Shown: positions 1 through 9,220, counted from the first letter of the stretch. The stretch: 64,000 nucleotides of DNA from Bradyrhizobium sp. CCGUVB1N3 (GCF_024199925.1 NZ_JANADR010000001.1:744001-808000); one strand, 5' to 3'. Notes: a model not told the origin generated them from the letters alone. Translations and numbers: made by a program.

Positions 1-565
<565 letters not shown>

Positions 566-570
566 CGCCG

Positions 571-741
571 CTCTCGTGCCCCGGACGCAGCGCAGCGCTT
601 CCCTTGCATCGTCCAGTTCAGCGGTGCGCTGCAGAGCCGGGGCCCAGCGTTTCTCCATACTGAGGAATTCATCTGTGAGGCGTGGGTCCCGGCTCTGCGC
701 AGCAGCGCAAAAGCGCTGCAGCGCGTCCGGGACACGAGAGG
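571..741. repeat. Long imperfect inverted repeat (about 170 nt)
   Basis: The outer arms CTCTCGTGCCCCGGACGC (571-588) and GCGTCCGGGACACGAGAG (724-741) are complementary with one mismatch. Inner arms around CAGCGCTT/AAGCGCTG and GCAGAGCCGGGGCCC/GGGTCCCGGCTCTGC also pair. The element fills most of the gap between guaB and the next gene and contains no credible coding sequence. Similar GC-rich palindromes are dispersed through Bradyrhizobium-type genomes (recalled, not searched). It could act as a transcript-end hairpin for guaB. Confidence 0.75.
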
Positions 742-841
742 GGCGCATGCTTCTGCGACCAACCGCTCCGCCGCTTGTGTATTGACGAGCCTCGCTTGCT
801 CCGCTTCCGTCGAGGCGAAAGACATTCCGGAGGAAGCCATC

Positions 842-1864
842 ATGTCCCAAGGCAAACGCATCGTTCTCGCCGCACGTCCTGTCGGCGAGCCAAAGCCGTC
901 TGATTTCCGCATCGAGGAATTCGAAGTAGCGACGCCGGGCGCAGGCGAGGTGCTGTTGCGCACGGTCTGGCTGTCGCTCGATCCCTATATGCGCGGACGG
1001 ATGAGCGAAGGTCCGTCCTATGCCGCGCCGGTGCCGATCGGCGGCGTGATGGAAGGCGAGACGGTCAGCGAGGTGACGGCCTCCAACAATGCCGATTTCG
1101 CCAAGGGCGACATCGTGCGCACGCGCGCCGGCTGGCAGACGCATGCGATCTCGAACGGCAAGGGCCTGATCAAGGTCGATCCCAAGCTCGGTCCGATCTC
1201 GACCTCGATCGGCGTGCTCGGCATGCCCGGCATGACCGCCTATACGGGCCTCCTCGACATCGGCAAGCCGCAAGCCGGCGAGACCGTCGTCGTCGCCGGT
1301 GCCTCGGGCGCGGTGGGCTCGGCCGTTGGCCAGATCGCGAAGATCAAGGGCGCCCGAGCGGTCGGCATCGCCGGCGGCAAGGACAAGTGCGACTACGTCG
1401 TCAAGGAGCTCGGCTTCGATGCCTGCATCGATCACCGCGATCCCGATCTCGCGGCGAAGTTGAAGGACGCATGCCCCAAGGGCATCGACGTCTATTTCGA
1501 GAATGTCGGCGGCGCGGTGTTCGAGGCGGTCTTCCCGCAGCTCAATGCCTTCGCGCGCGTGCCGGTCTGCGGCCTGATCGCGCATTACAACGACACCGAG
1601 GCCAAGCCGCCGAAATGGGCGGGCAGCATGATGCGCGCGACCCTGACCAAGCGGCTGACCTTCCGCGGCTTCATCGTCAGCGACTTCGCCGCTCGCCACG
1701 GCGACTTCCTGCGCGACATGTCCGCCTGGGTCCGTGAGGGCAAGGTCAAGTACAAGGAGTTCGTCACGGAAGGCCTGGACAGCGCGCCCGGCGCCTTCAT
1801 GGGCCTCCTGAAGGGGGCCAATTTCGGCAAGCAACTCGTCCGGGTCGGGCCGGACAAGGGCTGA
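842..1864 (+). CDS. NADP-dependent oxidoreductase, zinc-free MDR family (CurA / leukotriene B4 12-hydroxydehydrogenase type)
   Basis: Predicted 340-residue cytosolic enone/alkenal reductase that uses NADPH to reduce activated double bonds. The N-terminal GroES-like domain carries LSLDPYMRGRM, characteristic of this subgroup. The Rossmann segment VVAGASGAVGSAVGQ follows, and YFENVGGAVFEAV is the usual C-terminal signature. No catalytic or structural zinc ligand set is visible. I chose the ATG at 842 over a GTG 60 bases upstream because GGAGGAA sits at a good distance before it and homologues begin at this point. The physiological substrate cannot be told from sequence; neighbours are unrelated. 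Confidence 0.9.
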   Translation: MSQGKRIVLAARPVGEPKPSDFRIEEFEVATPGAGEVLLRTVWLSLDPYMRGRMSEGPSYAAPVPIGGVMEGETVSEVTASNNADFAKGDIVRTRAGWQTHAISNGKGLIKVDPKLGPISTSIGVLGMPGMTAYTGLLDIGKPQAGETVVVAGASGAVGSAVGQIAKIKGARAVGIAGGKDKCDYVVKELGFDACIDHRDPDLAAKLKDACPKGIDVYFENVGGAVFEAVFPQLNAFARVPVCGLIAHYNDTEAKPPKWAGSMMRATLTKRLTFRGFIVSDFAARHGDFLRDMSAWVREGKVKYKEFVTEGLDSAPGAFMGLLKGANFGKQLVRVGPDKG

Positions 1865-1872
1865 TCTGCGCC

Positions 1873-1902
1873 GATTGCCGGCCCCTTCGGGGGACGGCAA
1901 TC
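1873..1902 (+). terminator. Hairpin after the MDR oxidoreductase gene
   Basis: GATTGCCG and CGGCAATC form a perfect 8-bp stem extended by CCCC/GGGG around a TTC loop, starting 8 bases after the stop codon. There is no clear T-run, only GTTAATAAAG after the stem, so intrinsic termination is plausible but not certain. Confidence 0.55.
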
Positions 1903-2015
1903 GTTAATAAAGAGTCACCAAACGGCAACACCGGCCCGTAAATGCCGATGGTATGACCCTCCGTTCATTGACGGGCCGGGGAAGGCATTGAATCATCGCG
2001 CATATTTCAGGTGCG

Positions 2016-2300
2016 ATGATGTTAGAGATTGGTATTTTCAGCGTAATCCTTCTGGCCGCCGGCTATTGGGCAACCATGTTCGTCATGGGCCGTCACGACG
2101 ACGTGCTGCACGGCAAGTTCGTCCACAGCGATGATGGGCCCGAAAGCACCGCAGCCGCAGCTCCGTTGCCGTTTCCGGCCCGGCCGGTCTTCCCCAAGCG
2201 CCCTGCGCCGCGGGTGGTCGCGAGCGCAAAGCCCGTGAACAGCGACGCTCTGCAATCGCTGCTGGCCGCGATCCAGCAGGATCTGAGGGACGTCGCGTAA
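2016..2300 (+). CDS. Small membrane-anchored hypothetical protein
   Basis: A 94-residue protein of unknown function. Residues 4-25 form one hydrophobic helix (IGIFSVILLAAGYWATMFVM). A Pro/Ala-rich linker follows, then a short C-terminal helix (ALQSLLAAIQQDLRDVA). Two adjacent ATG codons could serve as start, and no strong ribosome-binding site is visible. It ends three bases before the convergent LacI gene. The organised helix-linker-helix architecture and GC-biased codon use support a real gene. Confidence 0.6.
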   Translation: MMLEIGIFSVILLAAGYWATMFVMGRHDDVLHGKFVHSDDGPESTAAAAPLPFPARPVFPKRPAPRVVASAKPVNSDALQSLLAAIQQDLRDVA

Positions 2301-2303
2301 GCG

Positions 2304-3368
2304 TTACACACTGCCGCGCTCGGCCAGGGCGAGTTCGACCGCGCGTCGCGGCTCTGCGCTCGGCGCGCCGGACAGGCGCGCCAGCAGCAGCTCAGCGGCG
2401 ATGCGGCCGATCGCGGCGGAATCAAAGGTGATGGTGGTGAGGCCCGGCGTGATCTGGTCCGCCACGTCGTTGTCGCCGAAACCGAGCACAGCGAGATCGC
2501 GGGGCACCATCAGGCCGCGCGACCGCGCCTCGATCAGCGCGCCGGTCGCGAGCAGATCGTTGGCACAAAAAACCGCGTCGACGCGCCCACCGCGGTCGAG
2601 CAGGGTGGTGAAGGCGGCGCGGCCGTCGACCAGGCCCGTGATCTCACTGAGGCCGATCTCGTGGACGATCTCGAGGCCCATCCTTGCCGCCGCGGCGCGA
2701 AACCCGTCGCGGCGGAGCGCACCGCGGCCGCTGCGGCGCCCGATGAAGGCGACGCGGCGATGTCCGGCGTCTGCCAACCGCCGTGCCGCCATGGCGCCGG
2801 CGTCGGTGTTGGAGAGGCCGACCAGCATGTCGATGGGATCGCGTGGAAACGCCCAGGTCTCGATCACGGGTATGCCGAGCTCGGTGAGCGCCGTGCGATT
2901 CTCCTGAAGCTCGATCACACCTGTGAACATCACCGCCGCTGGGCGGATGCCGCGCAGCGACTGGATCATCGCGACCTCCTTGGCGTAGGAGTAGGAGGTC
3001 TGGCCGACCAGCACCTCAAAGCCTTCCGGCTCGAGCGTGGCGGCAAAGCTGCGCACCGCCAGCCCAAATTGCTGGCTGAGGATGTTGGAGACGAAGGCGA
3101 CGACCACGTTCGACCGGCCCGAGCGCAGCGCGCGCGCATGCGGGTTCGACGCATATCCTGTCGCCTCGATCACTTCGAGAATGCGCTCGCGCGTCTCGCG
3201 GTTGACCTTCTCGGGATGGCGCAGCACGCGCGACACCGTGATCGGCGCAACACCGGCGCGCTCCGCCACCTCCTCGATGCGCGGCGGCCGTCCACCCGCG
3301 CTGCCTCGGCCACCCGGCGCCGGAATGCGCAGCACGTCGTCGTAGGTTGGCTTTGCCGGATCTGTCAT
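2304..3368 (-). CDS. LacI-family transcriptional regulator
   Basis: A 354-residue repressor. A Gly/Pro-rich N-terminal extension precedes the LacI helix-turn-helix (IEEVAERAGVAPITVSRVLRHPEKV, about residues 31-55). The hinge helix (NPHARALRSGRSNVV) and a periplasmic-binding-protein-like effector domain ending in TTITFDSAAIGRIAAELL follow. It is the last gene of the minus-strand catabolic operon that starts near 9.1 kb. Upstream of that operon is a perfect palindrome with central CG, typical of LacI operators, so it probably represses the operon until a substrate-derived inducer appears. The effector is unknown; an amino acid or N-acyl amino acid is suggested by context. Confidence 0.92.
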   Translation of the reverse strand: MTDPAKPTYDDVLRIPAPGGRGSAGGRPPRIEEVAERAGVAPITVSRVLRHPEKVNRETRERILEVIEATGYASNPHARALRSGRSNVVVAFVSNILSQQFGLAVRSFAATLEPEGFEVLVGQTSYSYAKEVAMIQSLRGIRPAAVMFTGVIELQENRTALTELGIPVIETWAFPRDPIDMLVGLSNTDAGAMAARRLADAGHRRVAFIGRRSGRGALRRDGFRAAAARMGLEIVHEIGLSEITGLVDGRAAFTTLLDRGGRVDAVFCANDLLATGALIEARSRGLMVPRDLAVLGFGDNDVADQITPGLTTITFDSAAIGRIAAELLLARLSGAPSAEPRRAVELALAERGSV

Positions 3369-3411
3369 CGAATCCCGAGGGTGGTTGAAGATGGTGTCGT
3401 CGCCAAAGCTC

Positions 3412-4440
3412 TCAGCGCGCCAGCACCTCCTCGCGTGTCAGGGCGCGGCCGACCTGGACCAGGCAATCGCCGCTCTGGCTGTCGGTGTGCAGGCGCTGCG
3501 AGATCACGATGCCGTCGGCGGGGAAGCGCAGCACCTCTTCAGGCACTTCCGGGCGCTCGAAATCATGGTACCAGCCGGCGATGTCGCCGGCCTTGACGCG
3601 TGCACCAACCGTGACGGCCGGCTCGAACCAGCCGCGCCGGGTCGCAAAGACCGCTTGCGCGTGGCTTTGCAGGGCCAGCAATTCGGTATCGCGCTCGACC
3701 GGCGCATGAGGTCCGAGCACCGGCGCCTGCACGATGCCGAGTGCGAGGAGCAGCCGATCGACGGCGCGCGCGGTCAGCGCCATCGTTTGCGGCGTGACGG
3801 TGCCGCCGCCGCCGAATTCGCCTGACAGTCCGATCGCGCCGGCGCGCGCCGCCGCCGCCATCGAGGTCGGAGCAGTGGCGCCATTTTCGGCGACGAAGGC
3901 GAAGGGCATCCCCAACCCTTCCATCAGGCGCAGCGCGTGGCCGAACATCTCGGGTGGTCCCTGCCGCTCGATCAGCGCGCAGGGCACATGCGCCATCGAG
4001 GTGCCGCCGGAATGGATGTCGAAGACGACGTCGTGGCGCGGAAAAAGATCGTGTTCGAGGAAGTGGGCCAGGCGGAACGTCGGCGTGCCGCCGGCATCGC
4101 CCGGGAAGGCGCGGTTGAGATTGCCTTCGTCGAGCGGTGAGCGCCGCCGCGCCGCCATCACGGCGGGCAGGTTGGCGAAGGGCAGGATCGTGATCTCGCC
4201 CTTGATGGCGGCACGATCGAGCCGGCGAAACAGGCGCGCGAGCGTGATCTCGCCCTCATATTCGTCGCCGTGATTGCCGGCCATCAAAAGGAGCTTTGGG
4301 CCGGCGCCGTTCCTGATCCGGAAGATCGGGATCTTGAGCTGGAAGTAGGGGGAGCGGTCGATCGAGAAGGGAATGCCGAGATGGCCGGACCATTTCTGGT
4401 CCTTCTCGAAATCGATCTCGTGAAAAAGTCCGGTATGCAT
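3412..4440 (-). CDS. Succinylglutamate desuccinylase/aspartoacylase-family deacylase (DoeB/EutE-like)
   Basis: A 342-residue zinc-dependent carboxypeptidase-fold enzyme expected to remove an acyl group from an N-acylated amino acid. Visible zinc ligands are the HGDE motif at residues 57-60 (GNHGDEYEGE) and the His of DIHSGG near residue 143. A C-terminal beta-barrel-like region is present. Relatives include N-acetyl-diaminobutyrate deacetylase of ectoine breakdown, but the other ectoine genes are absent. It sits between ridA and the LacI gene in an operon with a D-amino-acid dehydratase-like enzyme, so an N-acyl (D-)amino acid substrate is a reasonable inference. Confidence 0.85.
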   Translation of the reverse strand: MHTGLFHEIDFEKDQKWSGHLGIPFSIDRSPYFQLKIPIFRIRNGAGPKLLLMAGNHGDEYEGEITLARLFRRLDRAAIKGEITILPFANLPAVMAARRRSPLDEGNLNRAFPGDAGGTPTFRLAHFLEHDLFPRHDVVFDIHSGGTSMAHVPCALIERQGPPEMFGHALRLMEGLGMPFAFVAENGATAPTSMAAAARAGAIGLSGEFGGGGTVTPQTMALTARAVDRLLLALGIVQAPVLGPHAPVERDTELLALQSHAQAVFATRRGWFEPAVTVGARVKAGDIAGWYHDFERPEVPEEVLRFPADGIVISQRLHTDSQSGDCLVQVGRALTREEVLAR

Positions 4441-4498
4441 GGATGGCCTCAGGGCCGCGTCGTCGCCGACGCCGGCCGAAGGTTGGAAGAAAGGGCCT

Positions 4499-4843
4499 TT
4501 AGAGCAAGGCGACCGCGGTCATCTCGACGCGCAGATCGGGATCTGCGAGGCGGGCTTCGACGCAGGCGCGCGCAGGCGGATTGGCCGGATCGATCCAGGC
4601 GTCATAGACCGAGTTCATGGTGTCGAAATCGGTGATGTGCGGCAGGAAGACGTTGACCGCCACGAGCTTGGAGCGATCGGAGCCGGCTTCCTTCAACAGC
4701 GCGTCGATCTTGGCAAGCACCTGCCGGGTTTGCGACACGATGCCGGCCTTGCGGTCATCGGCGACCTGGCCCGCGATGTGCACCATGCCGCCGGCGGCAA
4801 CGGCCTGGCTCATGCGGGGGCCGACGACGTAACGTTTGATCAT
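4499..4843 (-). CDS. RidA-family enamine/imine deaminase
   Basis: A 114-residue member of the RidA (YjgF/L-PSP) family, which hydrolyses reactive enamines and imines released by PLP enzymes, such as 2-aminoacrylate. The family C-terminal motif is recognisable as ARACVEARLADPDLRVEMTAVAL, with the Arg of ARA and the Glu of VEARL in the usual places. The ATG giving MIKRYVV is preceded by AGGAGA at a good distance; the longer open frame upstream runs into the next gene and is rejected. Its place beside a PLP amino-acid dehydratase-like gene fits a role in detoxifying that enzyme's product. Confidence 0.92.
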   Translation of the reverse strand: MIKRYVVGPRMSQAVAAGGMVHIAGQVADDRKAGIVSQTRQVLAKIDALLKEAGSDRSKLVAVNVFLPHITDFDTMNSVYDAWIDPANPPARACVEARLADPDLRVEMTAVALL

Positions 4844-4904
4844 CTGAAAATTCTCCTCGTGAAAGTGAGCTCCCGCGCACGCCGCGCGGGAGCGTTGTTC
4901 GAGC

Positions 4905-5702
4905 TTACAGCGTCGGCAGCGACTGTTCTTCCTTGAACCATTTGAGCTGCAGCGCGCCGAGCTTGCCGTTGAGCTTGTTGGTGAAGATGTCGGTGTTGAT
5001 CCAGTTGAGCAGATTCTGCTCGCCCTGGCGCACGCCGACATGGGCCGGCGACTGGCGGATCAGGAATTTCAGCTCGACCTCCTTGGTCGGGTTCTGCTCC
5101 TGCACCTTGATCGCGATCGCGCTGTTCTCGGCAAAGGTATCGGCTTGTCCGGCGAGGAAGGCTGCGATCGCCGCCGGCGTGTCCTCGAAGCGGACCAGCT
5201 TCACCTTCGGGGCGTTGTCGGTGAGCCAGACGTCGAGCGTCGTGCCCTTGGCGACCGCAACGGTGCGCCCCTCCAGATTGTCCGGCTTCTTGCCTGTTGC
5301 CGCGGGAATCGACTTGGCGCCGTAGACGCCGAGATTCACCACCGCATAGGGCTGCGAGAACATCACCTGCTGCGCGCGCTCCGGTGTGGCGCCGAGACCC
5401 GCAATCAGGATATCGATCTTGTCCGAGAGCAGGCTCGGGATGCGCGCCGGGCCGGTGACCGGCACGAGCTCGAGCTTCACGCCCATGTCGGCGGCGATCA
5501 GCTTGGCGAGGTCGGCATCAAGGCCGGCGATCTCGCCCTTGTCGTCCTTGAAGCCCCAGGGTGCGGCGTCGGTGAGGATGCCGACGCGAAGCTTGCCCGC
5601 GCCGAGCACGTCCTGGAGCTTGTCGGCCTTGGCAAGGCTTGTCGCAGCTAGGACGGCAAGCGCCGCTGCTGCGATCGTGAACAGGGACTTCCGCTTTCTC
5701 AT
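4905..5702 (-). CDS. Polar amino acid ABC transporter substrate-binding protein
   Basis: A 265-residue periplasmic binding protein of family 3 (SBP_bac_3). The N-terminus MRKRKSLFTIAAAALAVLAA and a likely cleavage after AKA form a signal peptide. The mature part has the typical KLRVGILTDAAPWGFKDDKGEIAGLDADLAK and IAGLGATPERAQQVMFSQPY segments. The start at MRKRKS is supported by AGGAGAG just upstream; a longer frame would destroy the signal peptide. It lies next to its ATPase and two permeases and delivers the operon's substrate, probably an amino acid or derivative. Confidence 0.94.
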   Translation of the reverse strand: MRKRKSLFTIAAAALAVLAATSLAKADKLQDVLGAGKLRVGILTDAAPWGFKDDKGEIAGLDADLAKLIAADMGVKLELVPVTGPARIPSLLSDKIDILIAGLGATPERAQQVMFSQPYAVVNLGVYGAKSIPAATGKKPDNLEGRTVAVAKGTTLDVWLTDNAPKVKLVRFEDTPAAIAAFLAGQADTFAENSAIAIKVQEQNPTKEVELKFLIRQSPAHVGVRQGEQNLLNWINTDIFTNKLNGKLGALQLKWFKEEQSLPTL

Positions 5703-5749
5703 GACTCTCTCCTGGTGGCGGCACGATGGCCGGACTGGTGGGACGACGT

Positions 5750-6478
5750 TCATTTCGCCGAAGCGATGAAGCTTGCGAGTTCGGGTGTCTCGGGGTTTGC
5801 GAACAGCTTTGACGGCGGGCCCTGTTCCCAAACGCGGCCCTGATGCATGAAGACGATGCGGTCAGCGACGTTGCGGGCAAAGCCCATCTCGTGGGTGACG
5901 AGGATCATCGTCATGCCCTGCTTGGCCATCGCCTCCATCACCTTCAAGACCTCGCCGACGAGCTCGGGGTCGAGCGCCGAGGTCACCTCGTCGAACAGCA
6001 TGAGGTGAGGGGCCATGGCGAGGCAGCGGGCGATCGCGACGCGCTGCTGCTGGCCGCCGGAGAGCTGCTCCGGCCAAGCGTCGATCTTGTCGGCAAGCCC
6101 GACGCGCGTCAGCACGTCATCGGCGAGCGCGCGGGCCTTCGATTTGTCGACGCGGCGGGTCAGGAGTGGAGCCAGGGTGATGTTGCGCTCGACTTTCAGA
6201 TGCGGAAACAGATTGAAGGCCTGGAACACGATGCCGACGCGCTGACGGAATTTCTTGAGGTCGGGCATCCCAGCGTGGATCTTTTGCCCCTCGACGCGGA
6301 TCTCGCCGGCATCGACGCTCTCCAGCGCGTTGATGCAGCGGAGCAGCGTCGACTTGCCGGAACCGGAACGGCCGATGATCGTGACGATCTCGCCTTCCTC
6401 GACGTCGAGTGACACGCCCTTGAGCACGTCGACCCGGCCGAACTTCTTGTGCACGTCGCGGATTTCAACGAGAGCCAT
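5750..6478 (-). CDS. Polar amino acid ABC transporter ATP-binding protein (GlnQ-like)
   Basis: A 242-residue ATPase that powers the adjacent permeases. Walker A is GRSGSGKST (residues 34-42), the signature is [16 protein letters not shown], Walker B is LMLFDEVTSALDPE, and the switch His is in LVTHEMGFA. Its first codons overlap the 3' end of the upstream permease gene by 14 bases, indicating translational coupling. The Walker B Pro usual in this family (DEPTSALDP) is Val here, which is common and should not matter. Confidence 0.95.
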   Translation of the reverse strand: MALVEIRDVHKKFGRVDVLKGVSLDVEEGEIVTIIGRSGSGKSTLLRCINALESVDAGEIRVEGQKIHAGMPDLKKFRQRVGIVFQAFNLFPHLKVERNITLAPLLTRRVDKSKARALADDVLTRVGLADKIDAWPEQLSGGQQQRVAIARCLAMAPHLMLFDEVTSALDPELVGEVLKVMEAMAKQGMTMILVTHEMGFARNVADRIVFMHQGRVWEQGPPSKLFANPETPELASFIASAK

Positions 6479-7115
6479 CGAGGCGGGCCTCCAGGGAGCG
6501 GGACCAGAGCGTGAGCGGCAGGCACAGCGCGAAATAGATCGCGGCGACGAGCGCGTAGGTGAGGAGCGGCTGGAACGTCGCCGCGCTCACCACTTGCCCT
6601 GCGCGGGCGAGCTCGACGAAGCCGAGGATCGAGGCGAGCGAGGTGCCCTTGATGAGCTGCACCAGGAAGCCGACGGTCGGCGGCAGCGACAGTCGCAGCG
6701 CCTGCGGCGCGATGATGTGGCGGAACTGTTGCCAGAGCGACAGGCCGAGGCAGCTACCGGCCTCCCACTGCGCGAGCTTCACGGCCTCCAAGCCGCCGCG
6801 CCAGATTTCGCCGAGGAAGGCCGCGGTGTAGAGAGTGTAGGCGACGGTGACCGCAACGAGTGCCGGCACCTGGATGCCGAGGAACACGGGCATGCCGAAA
6901 TAGAAGAAGAACAGGAGCCCGAGCAGCGGCACGCTCTGGATGACCTGGATGATCGCCGCCATCGTCCAGCGCATGCCGGCGAAGCGGCTGATGCGGCCCA
7001 TGGCAAGTCCGAGCGCCAGCGGCGCGCCGAAAGCGAGCGCGAGCACGACGAGAATGACGGTCCAGCGCAGGGCTGCGAACAGCGAGACGAGATCAATGAG
7101 GGTGAAGGATCGCAT
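6465..7115 (-). CDS. Amino acid ABC transporter permease (HisMQ type), second subunit
   Basis: A 216-residue inner-membrane permease with about five hydrophobic segments. The coupling loop EAGSCLGLSLWQQFRHIIAPQALRLSLP (about residues 131-158) matches the EAA motif of polar amino-acid permeases. The start at MRSFTL is preferred because GGGAAAAG precedes it; a GTG-type start 51 bases upstream would overlap the neighbouring permease. It pairs with the permease immediately upstream to form the heterodimeric channel. Confidence 0.93.
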   Translation of the reverse strand: MRSFTLIDLVSLFAALRWTVILVVLALAFGAPLALGLAMGRISRFAGMRWTMAAIIQVIQSVPLLGLLFFFYFGMPVFLGIQVPALVAVTVAYTLYTAAFLGEIWRGGLEAVKLAQWEAGSCLGLSLWQQFRHIIAPQALRLSLPPTVGFLVQLIKGTSLASILGFVELARAGQVVSAATFQPLLTYALVAAIYFALCLPLTLWSRSLEARLDGSR

Positions 7116-7125
7116 CGCTTTTCCC

Positions 7126-7785
7126 TCAACGCCGCCGTGGCCAGCGGAAGGCGGCCGCGCCAACAAGCGCGAACAGCGCCTTGAACGACATCGCCATGGC
7201 GAAATAGGCGATGCAGATCACCGCATAGACCTCGAAGCTGCGATAGGTGCGGCTCTCGATGAAGCCTGCGACATGAAACAGTTCATCGGTGGCGACCTGC
7301 GAGGCGAGCGAAGTGCCGAGCAAGAGGAGCACGAATTGGCTGGTCACCGCCGGATACGCATTGCGCAGCGCCGGCGGCAGCACGATGTGGCGAAACACCT
7401 GCCAGCCGGAAAGCCCGAGGCAGTGGCCGGCCTCGACCTGGCTCTTCGGAATGGAATCAAGGCCTGCACGGATGATCTCGACCGAATAGGCGCCGAAATA
7501 GAGCGACAGCGCTACGGCGGCCGCTTCGAAAGCCGGCAGCTTGAGGCCGAAGGTCGGCAGCACGAAGAAGACGATGAAGATCTGGATCAGCGACGGCGTG
7601 TTGCGGAACAGCTCGATGTACCCGCGCACCAGCCAGCGCAGCGATTTGATGCGGCCCTTCAGCGCGACGGCGCCGGCAATGCCGATCAGCAGGCCGAACA
7701 GTGCAGCGATCACGGTCAATTCGAGCGTGACGATCGCCCCGTCGATCAACTGGTTCTGATAGCGCCAGAGCGGGAGGAAGTTCAT
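7126..7785 (-). CDS. Amino acid ABC transporter permease (HisMQ type), first subunit
   Basis: A 219-residue inner-membrane permease. The N-terminus MNFLPLWRYQNQLIDGAIVT leads into multiple transmembrane helices. The EAA loop VEAGHCLGLSGWQVFRHIVLP is near residue 125, and RNTPSLIQIFIVFFVLP is the usual periplasmic-side motif. The chosen ATG lies 7 bases after the upstream gene's stop; extension further upstream would overlap that gene. The ribosome-binding site is weak, as often in tightly packed operons. Confidence 0.93.
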   Translation of the reverse strand: MNFLPLWRYQNQLIDGAIVTLELTVIAALFGLLIGIAGAVALKGRIKSLRWLVRGYIELFRNTPSLIQIFIVFFVLPTFGLKLPAFEAAAVALSLYFGAYSVEIIRAGLDSIPKSQVEAGHCLGLSGWQVFRHIVLPPALRNAYPAVTSQFVLLLLGTSLASQVATDELFHVAGFIESRTYRSFEVYAVICIAYFAMAMSFKALFALVGAAAFRWPRRR

Positions 7786-7792
7786 GTGCCGC

Positions 7793-9088
7793 TCAGCCGA
7801 ACTGCGTGGTGAGCGCACGCGTGACCGTGCCGCCTGCATCGAGGCCATAGATCACGCGCCAGCGGTCGAGACAGGTGCAGGGATGCGAGATGCCGAAGGC
7901 GATGATGTCGCCGACAGCGAGCGGGCTGTCCTCAGCGAGGGTGACGAAGGCGTGCTGGTCATTGAGCCGCGTGACGGTGAGCGCCTTGGCAAGGCCTCGC
8001 TGCTCCACGCCATCGCGGAAGACGCGGAGCGCGATCGGAAGGCCCTGATCGAACGAGGCGTCGCGCATGCCGAAGCCGCAGATCGCGAGCCGGGCCTCGG
8101 GGCGCGACAGCACCTCGGCCCAGAGCGTGAGGGTAGGGCGAAAGCCCTCAGCCGCGGAGCGGCGTACGCCATCGATGACGAGACCGCCGCGGCGGTCTAG
8201 TTCTGCGAAGGCGCGTGCATAGATGCCGTGATCGGCGAAGAACAACGCGCCGGAGCGCAAGACGACGGTCGCATCACCATCGCGCTGTGCGACCGGCACG
8301 AGCGCGGCTGCGACGACGTCGAAATAAGCCGAGCCGCCGGCGCTGAGGATCAGCGGGCGGCCAGCGGCGGCGTCGCGCACGAGCGCGAAGGCCTCGATCG
8401 TGCGCGCCATCAGGTTTGCGATGGCTCGCGCGGTTTCGTCCGGATCCGGTGTGGCGACGGCGCCTTCGTAGGTGGCGACGCCGCCGAGCGAGAGGCCCTT
8501 CGCAGCGATCACCGCCGCGATCACGCCCGCGACCGTGCTGAGGTCGCGCGCGCCGGCGCGGCCGGCGCCGAGCTCGACCAGCACGGAGATATCGCTGTGG
8601 CCCGAGAGCCGCGCCGCCTCAGCAAGCGAAGCGACCGCAGCCGGCGAGTCCGCGAAGGCGTGGAATTCAACATCAGGATAGGCGCCGAGCAGCGCGCCGA
8701 GTCGCCGTCCGGCGGCAAGCCCGCCGATCTCGTTGGCCAAGAGCAGGCGCCGTTCGCCATGGGCGAGCAGCACGGCGGCCTGCTGGATGTTGGCGACCGT
8801 CGTGCCCCAGGCGCCGGCCTCGCGCAGCGAGCGGGCGAGCTCCGGCGACATTGGCGTCTTGGCGTGGGGGGCAACGGCAACGCCGGCACCACTGCACCAG
8901 CGCAGGAAGAGGTCGCGGTTGGCCGCAAAGGCGGCTTCATCCAGGGTGAGGGCGGGGAGCGCGAGGTCGCCGCGGGAGGGCTGCCAGCTCTGGCTGCCGA
9001 TCTCCTCGGTCGCGAGTCCATCGACCAGGGGGATGCCCCTCGTGGTCGCAGACAGGCGCTGGGCGCCCCACCGGGAAAACGACTGCAT
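7793..9088 (-). CDS. PLP-dependent D-amino-acid deaminase / D-threonine aldolase-like enzyme (fold type III)
   Basis: Predicted 431-residue enzyme of the alanine-racemase-like N-terminal plus D-serine-dehydratase-like C-terminal family. It likely dehydrates or cleaves D-hydroxy amino acids. The Schiff-base Lys is in APHAKT (residue 77 from the chosen start). C-terminal metal-binding residues are seen in SHPCTCLDRW. It is the first gene of the operon; GGAG lies 7 bases before the ATG chosen, and a GTG two codons upstream is less likely. The RidA gene downstream suggests an enamine-releasing dehydratase rather than an aldolase. The exact substrate is unknown. Confidence 0.87.
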   Translation of the reverse strand: MQSFSRWGAQRLSATTRGIPLVDGLATEEIGSQSWQPSRGDLALPALTLDEAAFAANRDLFLRWCSGAGVAVAPHAKTPMSPELARSLREAGAWGTTVANIQQAAVLLAHGERRLLLANEIGGLAAGRRLGALLGAYPDVEFHAFADSPAAVASLAEAARLSGHSDISVLVELGAGRAGARDLSTVAGVIAAVIAAKGLSLGGVATYEGAVATPDPDETARAIANLMARTIEAFALVRDAAAGRPLILSAGGSAYFDVVAAALVPVAQRDGDATVVLRSGALFFADHGIYARAFAELDRRGGLVIDGVRRSAAEGFRPTLTLWAEVLSRPEARLAICGFGMRDASFDQGLPIALRVFRDGVEQRGLAKALTVTRLNDQHAFVTLAEDSPLAVGDIIAFGISHPCTCLDRWRVIYGLDAGGTVTRALTTQFG

Positions 9089-9138
9089 TGTCACTCCGTC
9101 TCGCGGCGCTCAATCGCCGGTGACGACGATATGACGGA

Positions 9139-9156
9139 AATGACAACGTTGTCATT
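9139..9156. promoter_or_regulatory. Perfect 18-bp palindrome, predicted LacI-family operator
   Basis: AATGACAACGTTGTCATT is a perfect palindrome with a central CG, the standard design of LacI/GalR-family operators. It lies about 50 bases upstream of the first gene of the minus-strand catabolic operon whose last gene encodes a LacI-family repressor. It is therefore the best candidate for that repressor's binding site. No second copy was noticed near the repressor gene itself. Confidence 0.75.
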
Positions 9157-9220
9157 AGGAGTTTCTAGCCATCTTGAGGATAAGAGCGAGGCATGGAGGT
9201 ACTAAAGTAGGGAGAGATGC

